From NCBI GenBank assembly GCA_963578605.1, contig CAUZEA010000077.1:1-28387 (forward strand): 28,387 nt of DNA, read 5' to 3'. Below, piece by piece: positions 1 to 7,914 of this stretch; position 1 is the first letter of the stretch, and every line of letters starts with the position of its first letter. A program made the translations under genes and the position numbers. The notes under the pieces were generated by a model, which saw nothing but the letters and a program-made list of their open reading frames with translations, was not told where the DNA came from and did not search any database. The stretch is from JAKVCB01 sp963578605. GTDB taxonomy: Bacteria > Planctomycetota > Planctomycetia > Pirellulales > Lacipirellulaceae.

Positions 1-58
1 TTTTTGACGTGATTCGTTCGTCCTTCTGACTCATGTTTTGGTCATCAATCACCAGCAC
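1..58 (-). CDS. Possible 5' end of a receiver-like (response regulator) gene, cut by left edge
   Basis: Reading leftward from a GTG at 58-56 gives MLVIDDQNMSQKDERITSK to the window edge. The hydrophobic strand followed by a DD pair (LVIDD) resembles the start of a response-regulator receiver domain, where the acidic pair helps bind Mg2+. A GAGGTG stretch at 73-68 could be the ribosome binding site. The same frame has an ATG at 85-83, but a TAG at 64-62 separates it from the LVIDD segment, so either GTG is the true start or the 5' end is broken. The residues after DDQ are unusually polar for the first receiver helix, which weakens the call. Divergent from rpe. Confidence 0.2.
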   Translation of the reverse strand, partial: MLVIDDQNMSQKDERITSK

Positions 59-153
59 GACCTAGGGCACCTCGGGCGACGTCATGGGATTGTCTTACCC
101 AAGTCACCTTCCCAACCAGAAATCGTTGGCCTAATCAACTTGCTTCTACCGTA

Positions 154-873
154 ATGATCCATTGCCCTGACCGACCTGAAATACTTGCCCGGCTTCGAGC
201 TGCGGCCCCATCGGTATTGCCGTCGCTACTGTTGTGCGATTTCGGCAATCTGGAACGAGAGCTTGGGCAGTTACAGGAAGCAGCCATCACCTCACTTCAC
301 TTCGATGTGATGGACGGCGTGTTCGTACCGAACTTTACTTACGGGATGCCGATTATTGCCGCGCTTCGCGATCGGACCAACTTGATTTTCGATGTGCATT
401 TGATGATCACCGAACCTGCCGGTTGCGTGAAACATTTTCGCGACGCGGGGGCCGATGTGATCACCATCCATGCCGAGGCGGTTGACGACCCCCGTCCCGT
501 GCTCGACAAGATTCGTCAGCTCGGCGCGGTGGCTGGCCTGGCAATCAACCCGTCGACGCCGGTCGAGGCAATCGAATCATCCCTTCCAAATTGTGACGTA
601 GTTCTCGTGATGAGTGTTGAAGCCGGGTTTGGCGGACAATCGTTCAACGAAGTGGCACTTGAGAAGCTCAAACAGCTTTCGGCGGTATCGGGCAGCGATC
701 CGCTACTCGAAATCGATGGCGGGATCAATGCAACGACCATTGGACGTTGCGCGGAATCGGGTGCACATCTTATGGTTGTGGGCTCGGCGATTTTTAACGC
801 GCCGGATTACCAGAATGCTATCGGTGAACTGCGCGACGTCGCAAAAGGTGCGATTGGTATCTCAGGCAATTAA
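154..873 (+). CDS. rpe: Ribulose-phosphate 3-epimerase
   Basis: Interconverts D-ribulose 5-phosphate and D-xylulose 5-phosphate in the pentose phosphate (or Calvin) pathway; cytoplasmic TIM-barrel metalloenzyme. The 239-residue protein carries the family landmarks in order: APSVLPSLLLCDF (19-30), HFDVMDG with metal/catalytic His49, Asp51 and Met53, DVHLM with His82 and Met84, NPSTP (132-136), the phosphate-side MSVEAGFGGQSF segment (153-164), EIDGGIN with catalytic Asp188, and a VGSAIF phosphate-binding end. The N-terminus is about 15 residues longer than usual before the APS motif; no shorter in-frame ATG leaves that motif intact. No clear ribosome binding site precedes the ATG. First of a co-directional run (rpe, phosphatase-like gene, accD, kinase), with only 42 bp before the next gene. 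Confidence 0.95.
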   Translation: MIHCPDRPEILARLRAAAPSVLPSLLLCDFGNLERELGQLQEAAITSLHFDVMDGVFVPNFTYGMPIIAALRDRTNLIFDVHLMITEPAGCVKHFRDAGADVITIHAEAVDDPRPVLDKIRQLGAVAGLAINPSTPVEAIESSLPNCDVVLVMSVEAGFGGQSFNEVALEKLKQLSAVSGSDPLLEIDGGINATTIGRCAESGAHLMVVGSAIFNAPDYQNAIGELRDVAKGAIGISGN

Positions 874-915
874 TCTCCCCCGGGGCGAAGAATCCTTCAA
901 TATTCGCGTTAAAAG

Positions 916-1503
916 ATGTTTCGAATTATCTTGATCCGGTCGGGTACTACTGAATACGACGAACAGGGTCGCATTCAGGGGACACTCAATATACCGCTCA
1001 GCAAAGATGGTCGTCGCAAGACCGATGAAGTCATTCTGACGCTCTCGGACGAATCGATCGCCGCGATCTACACCAGCCCCTGCCAGTCGTCCAAACATGT
1101 CGCCAAGGCTTTGGGCGATGCCAAAGAACTCAAACCCAAGACTCTGGAGAAGCTCCAGAATCTCGACCACGGTCTGTGGCAAGGAATGTTGGTAGAAGAC
1201 GTCAAAGTAAAACAGCCCAAGGTTTATCGACAATGGCAAGAACAGCCCGAGACGGTTTGTCCGCCCAATGGAGAAACGGTCTGCGCGGCAAAAGCTCGAA
1301 TTGCCAACGTGCTCATCAGGCTGGCCAAGAAATACAAGAATGGTGGGCAGATTGCAATCGTGGTTCCTGAGCCACTTCATTCACTCTGCCGACATGTCCT
1401 GCGGCGTGACGCGCTGGGAGATCTCTGGCATGCCACCCCTGGTAAAGAGACTCCCGCCTGGGAGCGGATCGACGTAACCCCGGAACTTATCGGTGCACGG
1501 TAA
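916..1503 (+). CDS. Histidine-phosphatase-fold protein lacking catalytic residues (probable pseudoenzyme)
   Basis: The 195-residue protein aligns by eye with the phosphoglycerate mutase/histidine phosphatase superfamily: N-terminal LIRSGTTEYDEQGRIQG corresponds to the usual L-(I/V)-RHG-(E/Q)-T...GR-(I/L)-QG, followed by AIYTSPCQSSKHVAKAL (usual SSPLxRAxQTA) and LQNLDHGLWQG (usual LxExxxGxWEG). The nucleophile His of RHG is Ser here, the second-half His of the usual VSHG is replaced (AIVVPEPLHSL), the Arg of the SPLxRA element is missing and the acidic residue before the GxWxG element is Asn. Family knowledge says these residues form the phosphohistidine pocket, so the protein should not catalyse phosphoryl transfer; it may bind a ligand or partner instead. 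The reading frame is intact and sits between rpe and accD, arguing for a maintained gene. Function unknown. Confidence 0.8.
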   Translation: MFRIILIRSGTTEYDEQGRIQGTLNIPLSKDGRRKTDEVILTLSDESIAAIYTSPCQSSKHVAKALGDAKELKPKTLEKLQNLDHGLWQGMLVEDVKVKQPKVYRQWQEQPETVCPPNGETVCAAKARIANVLIRLAKKYKNGGQIAIVVPEPLHSLCRHVLRRDALGDLWHATPGKETPAWERIDVTPELIGAR

Positions 1504-1617
1504 GGTCGATCCGCCGATGCGGGTGGAAAAACCAATCCGGCGATTGTTAACGCATATGTCGTCTTCTCAGGTGCGATTCCTGTGGGCTGCAGACGCCTCA
1601 ACTGATATCATTTGATT

Positions 1618-2469
1618 ATGGCCACCAGCGACGCACCGATCACGACCGCATCGACCAAGCCCCACCGCGAAAAACGGGGGGTACCGAGTGGCCTCTGGAT
1701 ACGATGCCGGGATTGCGGCGAAACCATCTTTCGCAGAGAAGCCGAGCGCCGTATGAACGTCTGCCCGGAGTGTGGCTATCACATGTATCTCTCGGCGTGG
1801 GACCGGGTGCGATGGGTACTCGACGAAGGCACGTTCAACGAATGGGACGCCAACTTAGCACCGACCGACCCGCTGGAATTCCACGACAAAAAAGCATATG
1901 CCGATCGCCTCCGAACCGAGCAAGAACGGACCGGTCTGCGCGATGCGGCCCTGACCGGCGACGGCATGATTCGCGCTCGCCGTGTGGCCCTGGGTGTGAC
2001 GGACTCGGCTTTCATCATGGGGAGTATGGGCTCTGTCGTTGGTGAGCGGCTCACACGACTGATTGAGCGAGCCACGCAAGACAAGCTGCCACTGATCATT
2101 ATCAGTGGATCGGGTGGCGGTGCCCGGATGCATGAAGGGATCCTCTCGTTGATGCAAATGGCCAAGGTTTCCGCAGCGCTGGCCCGCTACGATCAGTGTG
2201 GGGGCCTGTTTGTTTCGGTACTGACCAACCCAACCATGGGTGGGGTGGCCGCCAGCTTTGCTTCACTGGGGGACCTTATCTTCGCCGAACCCAAAGCGCT
2301 CATCGGCTTTGCGGGACCACGAACCATAAAAGCCACCATTCGCTTGGAACTCCCCAAAGGATTTCAGACGAGTGAGTTTTTGCTCGCACACGGCTACATT
2401 GACCGTATTGTCCGGCGCAAGGATCTCAAGAGCGAAATTGCTCGGGTCATCGACTACTGCGGGAAATAG
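1618..2469 (+). CDS. accD: Acetyl-CoA carboxylase carboxyltransferase subunit beta
   Basis: Beta subunit of the carboxyltransferase that moves CO2 from carboxybiotin (on AccB) to acetyl-CoA, giving malonyl-CoA, the first committed step of fatty acid synthesis; works as an alpha2beta2 complex with AccA. Visible hallmarks are the N-terminal four-Cys zinc ribbon (C30, C33, C49, C52 within CRDC...CPEC), the crotonase-fold core with IISGSGGGARMHEG (the oxyanion/CoA-binding glycine-rich loop), LTNPTMGGVAASFASLGD, and GFAGPRTIKATI near the C-terminus. Length of 283 residues is typical. ATG at 1618 is chosen; a TTG two codons upstream (1612) is possible but adds only two residues. The accA gene is not in the window. 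Confidence 0.96.
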   Translation: MATSDAPITTASTKPHREKRGVPSGLWIRCRDCGETIFRREAERRMNVCPECGYHMYLSAWDRVRWVLDEGTFNEWDANLAPTDPLEFHDKKAYADRLRTEQERTGLRDAALTGDGMIRARRVALGVTDSAFIMGSMGSVVGERLTRLIERATQDKLPLIIISGSGGGARMHEGILSLMQMAKVSAALARYDQCGGLFVSVLTNPTMGGVAASFASLGDLIFAEPKALIGFAGPRTIKATIRLELPKGFQTSEFLLAHGYIDRIVRRKDLKSEIARVIDYCGK

Positions 2470-2487
2470 TGTGGTTTGCAGACCACA
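2470..2487 (+). terminator. Hairpin immediately after accD stop
   Basis: TGTGGTTTGCAGACCACA starts at the base after the accD stop codon and folds into a 7-bp stem (one G-U pair) with a TGCA loop. No T-run follows, so it is not a canonical Rho-independent terminator; it may be an mRNA 3'-end stabiliser or an attenuating structure before the kinase gene 188 bp downstream. Confidence 0.3.
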
Positions 2488-2675
2488 TCCGGCACGACGG
2501 GATCCCGGCCATCAACTGCTGCCTTTCTCCGACGATGGAAGTCGCCGTCGATTTTGACCCGCGTGCCGATTCGGTCTTCACACCTGTGCTTTTCACCACA
2601 ACTGGCTTTCTTGCCTCCCCACACCCAACAAAAGTATCATAGAAACAGGCGGGGCAATTACGGAGCAGAACACTC

Positions 2676-3566
2676 GTGCGAATCGGACAATTCTTCAAAT
2701 CAATGCTGGATGGGGATCGCGTCGATATTGCAAGACGTTACGAGATTCTCCGCGAAGCCATCTCCGGAACTATGTCGAACTTCCACATGGCCCGCGACCG
2801 CCAAACCGATCAAGTGGTTGGCTTGAAGATCCTCAACAAGCAAAAAACCGCGGCATTTGAGGCACGTTTCCGTGGGCTGAAGAAACCAACCGAGGGCGAA
2901 ATTGCCACCGCAATCACCCATCCCCATGTTGTCAAGACACACATCCACGGATTGACGACCGAAAACGAACAATTCCTGGTGATGGAGTATCTTGACGGTC
3001 CGGGGCTGAACTCGCTTTTGATCGGACGGAGTGACCTGCTGGACGGCAACCGACTGATTTTAATCCGCCAGGCAGCTGAAGGGCTCGAAGCAGTCCATCA
3101 AGCCGGTTTCATTCACCGCGATATTTGTCCACGCAACTTTGTGTGCCGGCCCGACGCCGCATCCATGACCATGATCGATTTCGGGCTCTCGGTCCCAGCC
3201 GAGCGGCAATACCTGCTCCCGGGTAACCGCACGGGTACCCCGAATTACATGGCACCCGAAGTCGTCCGTCGCCGCTCCACCGACCAGCGGCTCGATATTT
3301 TCGCCTTTGGTGTCTCGATGTACGAATTGTTCGTGTTCGATTTGCCGTGGCAACGTGGTACCGATGGCCTGGCTGCGATGGCGCACGGCATGACACCCCC
3401 TCCGCCAATCCATCACTTTTACCCAAAAATCGACCGCATCCTCGAAGCGGCTCTCCTCAAATGTATTGAGGCCAACCCAGAAGATCGCTTCTCCTCGATA
3501 ACCGCGTTTCTCAGAGCAATTCGGTCCATCAAGCACGAAGATGTTGAATTCGAGTCCTCGTTATGA
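2676..3566 (+). CDS. Serine/threonine protein kinase (Hanks type), small, cytosolic, altered catalytic loop
   Basis: Protein kinase domain over nearly all 296 residues, without a transmembrane segment or extra sensor domain. Visible: VAIK-type lysine K51 (VVGLKIL), alpha-C Glu75, hinge MEYLDGPG (103-110), catalytic loop HRDICPRNF with Asp149 and Asn154, DFG at 168-170, activation segment ending GTPNYMAPE (187-195), and Asp207 of the F helix. Two departures stand out: the glycine-rich loop is degenerate (AISGTMSNFHMA, with no GxGxxG), and the Lys normally two residues after the catalytic Asp is Cys151. Lys, Glu, Asp, Asn and DFG are kept, so weak activity is conceivable. Start is GTG at 2676, preceded by GGAG about 10 nt upstream. 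Follows accD on the same strand after a 206-bp gap; target unknown. Confidence 0.87.
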   Translation: MRIGQFFKSMLDGDRVDIARRYEILREAISGTMSNFHMARDRQTDQVVGLKILNKQKTAAFEARFRGLKKPTEGEIATAITHPHVVKTHIHGLTTENEQFLVMEYLDGPGLNSLLIGRSDLLDGNRLILIRQAAEGLEAVHQAGFIHRDICPRNFVCRPDAASMTMIDFGLSVPAERQYLLPGNRTGTPNYMAPEVVRRRSTDQRLDIFAFGVSMYELFVFDLPWQRGTDGLAAMAHGMTPPPPIHHFYPKIDRILEAALLKCIEANPEDRFSSITAFLRAIRSIKHEDVEFESSL

Positions 3567-3773
3567 TCAAATGTGCCGGTCGGCTGTTGTGTCCAAGGTT
3601 ATCCTGAAGTTTTGATCATCCATTCAGGTTGTGGCAAACCGAAACCCTGCAATTTTACTGACAGCTCGTTACACCACCGTTGCAGCAAGGACCAGCAGCA
3701 AATAAGCGGTTGTCACGAACAGTCTGTTGTTGTTGCCACGCTCAATATTTCCGTTGCACGGAAAACTTTTGCT

Positions 3774-4367
3774 ATGATCGTTCGCCTCTTCTTTGCCGCG
3801 GTGCTTTCGGCCGTTCTTGTATTTGCCTGGAGTTTCCTGTTTTGGACGGTTTTTGGTGCAAGTACCCACTTAATGGTTCCACTGCCTTCCGAAAATCATC
3901 TGATCGCCGAATTGCGGCAAGCCGGTATTGCGAGCGGGATGTATCTCTACCCAGTGCCCGTCGATACAAACAACCAGGAAGCGACGGAAGTATTCAACCA
4001 GCAACACCGTGATGGACCGCTACTGCAACTTGCTTACAAAGCCGATGGGGCCCCCCCCATGTCGACCGAACAAAATGTCTCACGTATTACCCACTACTTT
4101 GCCGTTGCCCTTATTGCCGGTGCAATCCTGGCAATGGCCCGCAACGCACTGTGCAGTTACTGGCACCGCGTAGGCTTCGTCTTGTTGTTGGGACTCTTCG
4201 CGACGGTGTGGCTCACTTGGGGCAACGCGATTTGGTGGTACCATCCCTGGATCTTCGCAATCGGCTTGATGCTCTATGAACTTATCGTTGCTCTCTTGAT
4301 GAGCTTGGTTCTCGCTGCATTCATCAAGCCAACTCTTCAGCCCAGTGAACCACCCCCGTCGACCTGA
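3774..4367 (+). CDS. Four-helix membrane protein of unknown function
   Basis: 197 residues from the ATG at 3774. Hydrophobic segments are visible at about 5-27, 105-122, 134-150 and 157-184, giving probably four transmembrane helices. Between helices 1 and 2 lies a soluble region of about 75 residues (PLPSENHLIAELRQAGIASG then MYLYPVPVDTN), which would be outside the cytoplasm if the N-terminus is inside. The tail ends in a proline-rich stretch. I do not recognise a named family. The frame is open upstream to 3573, but that part is not membrane-protein-like and holds low-quality sequence, so the start just before the first hydrophobic segment is preferred. It follows the kinase gene after 207 bp and converges on rhaB. 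Confidence 0.7.
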   Translation: MIVRLFFAAVLSAVLVFAWSFLFWTVFGASTHLMVPLPSENHLIAELRQAGIASGMYLYPVPVDTNNQEATEVFNQQHRDGPLLQLAYKADGAPPMSTEQNVSRITHYFAVALIAGAILAMARNALCSYWHRVGFVLLLGLFATVWLTWGNAIWWYHPWIFAIGLMLYELIVALLMSLVLAAFIKPTLQPSEPPPST

Positions 4368-4532
4368 CTGCCACATCCCGAATCGAGGGTAAGGCAATTT
4401 CGAACCCATGTGCGGGATCTTGACTCGCGCAAGTCCTTGAACTTCATGATTCGGCAGTGCCCACAGCGAACGAAACCTTACGCGAGCCGACGAAATAGCT
4501 GCCTGACAAGTTGTGCGTTGACCAGTCGAGTT

Positions 4533-6041
4533 TCACCTGTTGAGCCTGGCGAAGCGATCCGCAGCCTCGCCCCAGCGGTCAGCCAGGCCAACCTGAGGCT
4601 CAAACATCTTGACCGGAAAGCTGGCGCGGACCACGTCGCGAGCCTGTGCGTGATCGGCAACCTCCTTCGCCGTTTGCACTTGGACCAACAAGTTGCCAAT
4701 GGCCGTTGCTTCAACTGGCCCGGCGATAACAGTCCGTCCACACGCATCAGCAGCCATCTGATTCAATAATTCATTTTGAGATCCGCCTCCCACAATATTT
4801 ATCGTCTCGATCGTATTGCCAGTGAGGGTTTCAATCATGTCAAGCACCTCCCGATAGCAAAGTGCCAGGCTCTCCAAGGCACATCGGATCGTTGCCCCAT
4901 GCGATTCAGGCACCGGCTGGCCCGACTGTCGGCACAACTGGGCAATCGTCTCTGGCATGTTGTCCGGTGCCACCAACCGGGGGTCATTCGGATCGATCAC
5001 CGATGCCAAAGGTTCCGCGGCGGCCGCTTTGGCGATCAATTGGGCCCAGTCCAATTTGATACCATCCCGCTGCCAAATGCGGCCACATTCCTGCACGAGC
5101 CACATTCCCGTGATGTTCGTCAACAGCCTTGTTGTGCCGCCAATACCTGCTTCGTTCGTAAAGTTCCAGCGGGCAACTTCGTCGTTGATAATCGGTGCTT
5201 TGGTTTCAACACCCATCAAACTCCAGGTGCCACTACTCACGTAACACCAGTTGGGACCCCTTCGATCAAGTCCGCCCGCCGAATTGCTCGCCGGAACTGC
5301 ATAGACCGCACTGGCGGTGTCATGGGTACCCGGCAAGACAACATCAACCCCGGTAAGATTCGTTTCGGCAGCCACGTGGGGAAGCAGGGGACCCAACTTG
5401 GTTCCAGGCAACACGATTTCACCCAAAATCGAGGTCGGCAAGCCAAGCCGTTCTAACAGGTTGGTTGACCACGACTGGCTTCGCGGGTTGTAGAATTGGG
5501 TCGTCGATGCATTGGTCTGTTCAATCGCTTTCTCGCCGGTGAGCAACCAGTGCAGCAGGTCCGGAATCAGCAGCAACGATTCGGCTGCCTCGAGCATTGG
5601 CGAGCCCGATAGCTTCGCGGCCAGGAGCTGATAAAGTGTGTTGAATTCCAGAAATTGCAACCCGGTTTCCGCGAAGATCTCGTCCCGGGGAACCCGTGCA
5701 AACGCCTGCTCAAACATCCCTGCGGTACGCCGATCGCGATAGGCAACGGGATTACCCAACAACTCATCGCCATGGCCCAGCAAACCGTAGTCGACACCCC
5801 AAGTGTCGATGCCAACGCTCCTGATTTGGCTGCCGTATTTGGCCGCCGCCCCGCGGAGACCCTCTTGAATCTGACTCCAGAGCCCCAATAGATCCCAATG
5901 CAGCGAGTCACCCACCCGCACAGGACCGTTCTGAAAGCGGTGCAACTCATCGAGCTGAAGTCGCCCATCCTGAAGAAGTCCGGCCACGACACGGCCACTG
6001 GAAGCCCCCAGATCAACCGCCAAGAAGACTTTTGCCGCCAT
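4533..6041 (-). CDS. rhaB: Rhamnulokinase
   Basis: FGGY-family sugar kinase that phosphorylates L-rhamnulose to L-rhamnulose 1-phosphate with ATP, the second cytoplasmic step of L-rhamnose catabolism. The 502-residue protein opens with the nucleotide-binding motif FLAVDLGASSGRV, has the RhaB-type GIDTWGVDYGLL, the substrate/catalytic region LPGTHDTASAVYAVP (the Asp is the expected catalytic base), the SSGTWSLMGVE element and the second phosphate-binding motif NIVGGGSQNELLNQMAADA. The ATG is preceded by AAAGGAG about 7 nt upstream, a strong ribosome binding site. No rhaA, rhaD or transporter lies adjacent; the gene stands alone between a membrane-protein gene (convergent) and the cysH group (divergent). 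Planctomycetes often degrade rhamnose- and fucose-rich algal polysaccharides, which fits. Confidence 0.95.
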   Translation of the reverse strand: MAAKVFLAVDLGASSGRVVAGLLQDGRLQLDELHRFQNGPVRVGDSLHWDLLGLWSQIQEGLRGAAAKYGSQIRSVGIDTWGVDYGLLGHGDELLGNPVAYRDRRTAGMFEQAFARVPRDEIFAETGLQFLEFNTLYQLLAAKLSGSPMLEAAESLLLIPDLLHWLLTGEKAIEQTNASTTQFYNPRSQSWSTNLLERLGLPTSILGEIVLPGTKLGPLLPHVAAETNLTGVDVVLPGTHDTASAVYAVPASNSAGGLDRRGPNWCYVSSGTWSLMGVETKAPIINDEVARWNFTNEAGIGGTTRLLTNITGMWLVQECGRIWQRDGIKLDWAQLIAKAAAAEPLASVIDPNDPRLVAPDNMPETIAQLCRQSGQPVPESHGATIRCALESLALCYREVLDMIETLTGNTIETINIVGGGSQNELLNQMAADACGRTVIAGPVEATAIGNLLVQVQTAKEVADHAQARDVVRASFPVKMFEPQVGLADRWGEAADRFARLNR

Positions 6042-6392
6042 CTGAAATCTCCTTTCTCAATTGGAATTTCGCCGAATTGGCCATATTGGACCGCAAAACA
6101 TCACCTGCATGCTTCTCGACACGGCGCCTCACCCTTGACCGGCTAAGTCCGCCCCACGTCCATGCTGGCATCCTGGCTGGCGACTGGTGACACGTCAAGT
6201 CCCAGATAAGTCTTTCCCTAGAAACGACTTGCGAAAATAATCTCCCCCGGAACACCCAGACCGTAAGTCCTTGGAAGGTCATCAGAAGCGAGGGGGGGAA
6301 AGACCCTACCGGTCCGATCACCGCCGACGGACCGTTCCGGTGGTCAAGAGGCGAACCCGAAATGACCGATATGTGTCAAACACAGGAATAGT
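6042..6392. other. Divergent intergenic region, rhaB / cysH
   Basis: Gap between the divergent rhaB and cysH genes. It contains the rhaB ribosome binding site at its left end and, just beyond its right end, the palindrome and promoter-like elements of cysH. I see no coding sequence with convincing composition and no RNA gene in the rest. Confidence 0.5.
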
Positions 6393-6420
6393 TGACTTAG
6401 TTGACCAAGTTAGATAACTT
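6393..6420 (+). promoter_or_regulatory. Candidate sigma70-like promoter of the cysH gene
   Basis: TTGACT (6393-6398) and, 16 bp later, ATAACT (6415-6420) resemble -35 and -10 boxes in front of cysH. If transcription starts near 6427, the TTG at 6424 cannot be the start codon, which favours the ATG at 6442 or the one at 6580. Prediction by eye only. Confidence 0.35.
6395..6410. promoter_or_regulatory. Imperfect palindrome, candidate Rrf2-type operator
   Basis: ACTTAGTTGACCAAGT fits ACTTnGTnnACnAAGT, so 12 of 16 positions are symmetric. It overlaps the promoter-like elements of cysH; a second short palindrome AGTTAGATAACT (6408-6419) abuts it, and GTTGAC is repeated directly at 6391 and 6400. 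Rrf2-family dimers bind palindromes of about this size, and an Rrf2 gene follows cysH, so autoregulation of the group by blocking the promoter is a reasonable inference. Confidence 0.4.
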
Positions 6421-6441
6421 TTATTGTTGGGACTCGAATCG

Positions 6442-7362
6442 ATGGGTGCCGTTTCAAAGCCTTTTGAACCGACCGACCAACGACCCCCGCGGGAGCTACC
6501 GAAGCTTCGTTTGGTAGTCCCCGAAAGCCCGACGCGGGCCGTAGCAGTCCCTCAAGCAGTACCAACGCACTCCAGCACAATGGCCGATACGCAAACTGCC
6601 AATTCGCTTCCGCAGCATGCCGAGCTGGCAACTCCCCTGCAACCGACGGCGAAGTTGTTGGAAGAATTGAAAGAGGCCAGCCGCAGTCTGGAAACGGCAA
6701 CGCCCGAAGCCATCATTCAATGGGCAAGTAACCGTTTTGCGCCGCATCTGACCATGGCTACTGCATTTGGTCCAGAAGGATGTGTCATTCTTTCAATGCT
6801 TTCTCGCGTGGCACCAGCGACTTACGTATTCAACCTCGAAACGGGATATCAATTCCAGCAGACCCTCGACTTGCGCGACCAGATTGCAGAAAAGTATGGG
6901 GTCAAAGTAGATATGCTGAAGCCGGAGCTTTCGGTACCCGAGTACGAGGCGGTGCACGGTGGGCCACTCTACAAGTCCAATCCAAACCAGTGCTGTTTCG
7001 ATCGCAAGATCACAGTGTTGCGACGAGCGGTCGAGGGCAAACACGCCTGGATGAGTGGCATTCGTCGCGATCAGAGTTCCGATCGGGCCAAAATTTCCAC
7101 GGTTGCTTGGGACAGCAAGTTCAATCTCGTCAAGGTCAGCCCCTTAGCCAATTGGGTCAAGCAAGACGTGTGGAAACGCATCACCGACGAAGCAATTCCC
7201 TACAACCGGTTGCATGATCAAGGCTATCCAAGTGTTGGCTGCTGGCCCTGCACCCGTGCCGTGCCGAATGGTGACGACGATGAGCGGGCTGGTCGCTGGA
7301 GCGGCACGCAGAAGACCGAGTGCGGCCTGCACTCGTTGGAGGCCGACGGTAGCGGCATCTAG
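6442..7362 (+). CDS. cysH: Assimilatory adenylyl-sulfate (APS) reductase, CysH family
   Basis: Reduces APS (or PAPS) to sulfite with thioredoxin-type reductants in sulfate assimilation. The core has TMATAFGPEGCVIL (PP-loop-like nucleotide site), FNLETGYQFQQT, GIRRDQSSDR and the C-terminal catalytic ECGLHS. The Cys-Cys pair in NQCCFDRK and the CxxC in GCWPCTR are the four ligands of the [4Fe-4S] cluster found in plant-type/bacterial APS reductases and absent from the E. coli PAPS enzyme, so APS is the likely substrate. The N-terminus carries about 100 residues of proline- and alanine-rich sequence before the domain; starts at TTG 6424, ATG 6442 and ATG 6580 are possible. I prefer 6442 because the candidate -10 box overlaps the TTG, but 6580 (260 residues) is close to usual family length. 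The Rrf2 regulator follows at 7489. Confidence 0.92.
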   Translation: MGAVSKPFEPTDQRPPRELPKLRLVVPESPTRAVAVPQAVPTHSSTMADTQTANSLPQHAELATPLQPTAKLLEELKEASRSLETATPEAIIQWASNRFAPHLTMATAFGPEGCVILSMLSRVAPATYVFNLETGYQFQQTLDLRDQIAEKYGVKVDMLKPELSVPEYEAVHGGPLYKSNPNQCCFDRKITVLRRAVEGKHAWMSGIRRDQSSDRAKISTVAWDSKFNLVKVSPLANWVKQDVWKRITDEAIPYNRLHDQGYPSVGCWPCTRAVPNGDDDERAGRWSGTQKTECGLHSLEADGSGI

Positions 7363-7488
7363 TCATCGCCACAGGGGACACTGAAAGTTGCCTGACGCGA
7401 GCCCTGCAGATTGCGAAAGGAACTGATCCAGAATCGACCCGCTAGAATCAGGCCGTTCTCGCTACAGTCCCAGCCACCCGAGTCCAAC

Positions 7489-7914
7489 ATGAAACTATCT
7501 GCCCGAACCGAGTACGCCTGCCTGGCGGTTATGTATCTGGCCGAGAATTGGTCAACGGCTGCACCTGTACAAATCCGTCGCATTGCCGAAGAGCATGGTA
7601 TTCCAGCGAGGTTTCTGGTGCAAATTCTGTTGCAACTGAAGGGCGTCGGTTTGGTTACCAGCATTCGTGGCGCTGGTGGTGGATACCGGCTCAACAAAGC
7701 ACCCACCGAGATCACGTTGCGGGACGTCATCGAAACTATGGAAGGTGATGGCTGGCCATCGACCAGTTGCGACAAGTCGTCACCGCTGGGCGAAACCCTC
7801 CTCAGTTTCCGGCAGGAGCTTTGCCGCACCCAGCGCGAACGCCTGGAGTCGATTTCACTCGCTGAACTGGTTGAACAAGCTGCGGTTGATGCCGAACCCA
7901 TGTGGTACATCTAA
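7489..7914 (+). CDS. Rrf2-family transcriptional regulator
   Basis: 141-residue winged-helix regulator. It starts with the typical MKLSARTEYACLAVMYLA, then the recognition helix region IRRIAEEHGIPARFLVQILLQLKGVGLV and the wing SIRGAGGGYRLNKAP, followed by ITLRDVIETMEG of the dimer helix. IscR/NsrR-type sensors bind an Fe-S cluster through three closely spaced Cys; here only Cys94 and Cys112 lie in that region, so the usual three-Cys motif is incomplete. The protein therefore looks more like CymR-type Rrf2 regulators, which control sulfur/cysteine metabolism by partner binding. Its position after the APS reductase supports a sulfur role. Start ATG at 7489 matches family N-termini exactly. Its stop codon abuts the next ATG, indicating co-transcription. 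Confidence 0.92.
   Translation: MKLSARTEYACLAVMYLAENWSTAAPVQIRRIAEEHGIPARFLVQILLQLKGVGLVTSIRGAGGGYRLNKAPTEITLRDVIETMEGDGWPSTSCDKSSPLGETLLSFRQELCRTQRERLESISLAELVEQAAVDAEPMWYI

Noticed and set aside
4776..5456. 226-codon plus-strand open frame opposite rhaB
   Set aside because: Antisense to rhaB, which has complete FGGY motifs; the product is Arg/His/Cys-rich and family-less.
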